Positions 4,949 to 5,068 of a stretch of DNA of 5,068 nt are shown piece after piece (within the stretch, counting starts at the first letter, position 1; every line of letters starts with the position of its first letter). Under the pieces are notes generated by a model. The model had not been told where the DNA came from. It worked only from the letters and a program-made list of their open reading frames with translations, and did not search any database. This DNA is from Microcaldota archaeon. GTDB taxonomy: Archaea > Micrarchaeota > Micrarchaeia > Micrarchaeales > CABMGC01. The stretch covers positions 1 through 5,068 of the forward strand of contig DAIDLJ010000038.1 of NCBI GenBank assembly GCA_027449585.1, written 5' to 3'. The translations under genes were made by a program, and so were the position numbers.

Positions 4949-5068
4949 ATGAACGTAGTCGGCAAGCTCAAAGACTTTTATTCTGATGCAAAGCATGTGA
5001 TGAGCGTCAGCTACAAGCCAGACCTGGATACATTCAAGAGGACGCTTAAGATAGTCTTGATAGGAATA
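4949..5068 (+). CDS. secE: protein translocase subunit SecE/Sec61-gamma, 3' end cut by window
   Basis: Forty codons are visible and the frame runs off the window. SecE (Sec61-gamma) is the small single-helix subunit that clamps the SecY channel in the cytoplasmic membrane. The peptide shows the amphipathic KLKDFYSDAKHVMSVSYKP (6-24), followed by DLDTFKRTLKIVLIGI (25-40), which enters the transmembrane helix. This matches the layout of archaeal SecE, a protein of about 60 residues, so about 20 residues are missing. Only one base separates its ATG from the ftsZ stop. GAGGAG at 4939-4944, inside the end of ftsZ, could act as a weak Shine-Dalgarno sequence four bases before the ATG, consistent with translation inside a polycistronic message. 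A transcription factor Spt5/NusG gene and ribosomal protein genes often follow secE in archaea; that region is outside the window. Confidence 0.85.
   Translation, partial: MNVVGKLKDFYSDAKHVMSVSYKPDLDTFKRTLKIVLIGI

Noticed and set aside
1..5068. CRISPR array, insertion sequence, tRNA, rRNA or phage genes
   Set aside because: No spaced direct repeats, transposase motifs, terminal inverted repeats, or cloverleaf-like sequence were seen; nearly all the DNA is accounted for by the seven genes.

Overview
The window reads as chromosomal DNA of an archaeon. It encodes an archaeal FtsZ (FtsZ1-like), an archaeal-type tyrosyl-tRNA synthetase of the long, KMSKS-bearing form, and the start of an archaeal SecE/Sec61-gamma. 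Several genes are preceded by TATA-like boxes about 34-40 bp upstream of the start codon, with little or no Shine-Dalgarno sequence, which suggests short-leader or nearly leaderless transcripts. The codon ATA dominates for Ile in the housekeeping genes. A Micrarchaeota/DPANN or Thermoplasmata-like source is a guess from gene content, not a demonstrated assignment.

Layout: 1-166 is AT-rich and mostly non-coding, with two TATA-like boxes and possibly the start of a gene running leftward off the edge. A small YunG-family protein gene lies at 167-580 (+). It converges, across 30 bp, on a leftward two-gene unit: an alpha/beta hydrolase of ABHD14-like architecture (1320-1904, -) followed after 10 bp by a sugar-phosphate nucleotidylyltransferase (611-1309, -). 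A 52-bp divergent promoter region (1905-1956) separates this unit from the rightward block tyrosyl-tRNA synthetase (1957-3015), ZIP-family transporter homologue (3059-3823), ftsZ (3868-4947) and secE (from 4949, cut by the window end). ftsZ and secE are one base apart and almost certainly co-transcribed. TyrRS, ZIP and ftsZ each appear to have their own promoter.

Functionally, most of the right half is housekeeping: tRNA charging, cell division and protein translocation. The left half is accessory: sugar-nucleotide synthesis with a small hydrolase, and a probably transferred YunG-like gene. No defence system, CRISPR array, mobile element, tRNA or rRNA was found. The most unusual feature is the ZIP homologue. 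It keeps the fold and both Asn-x-x-Glu-Gly motifs, but both metal-binding His residues of TM4 and TM5 are Gln, and the TM6 Glu expected from related archaeal ZIPs appears to be missing. I do not see a clearly new multi-gene system here.
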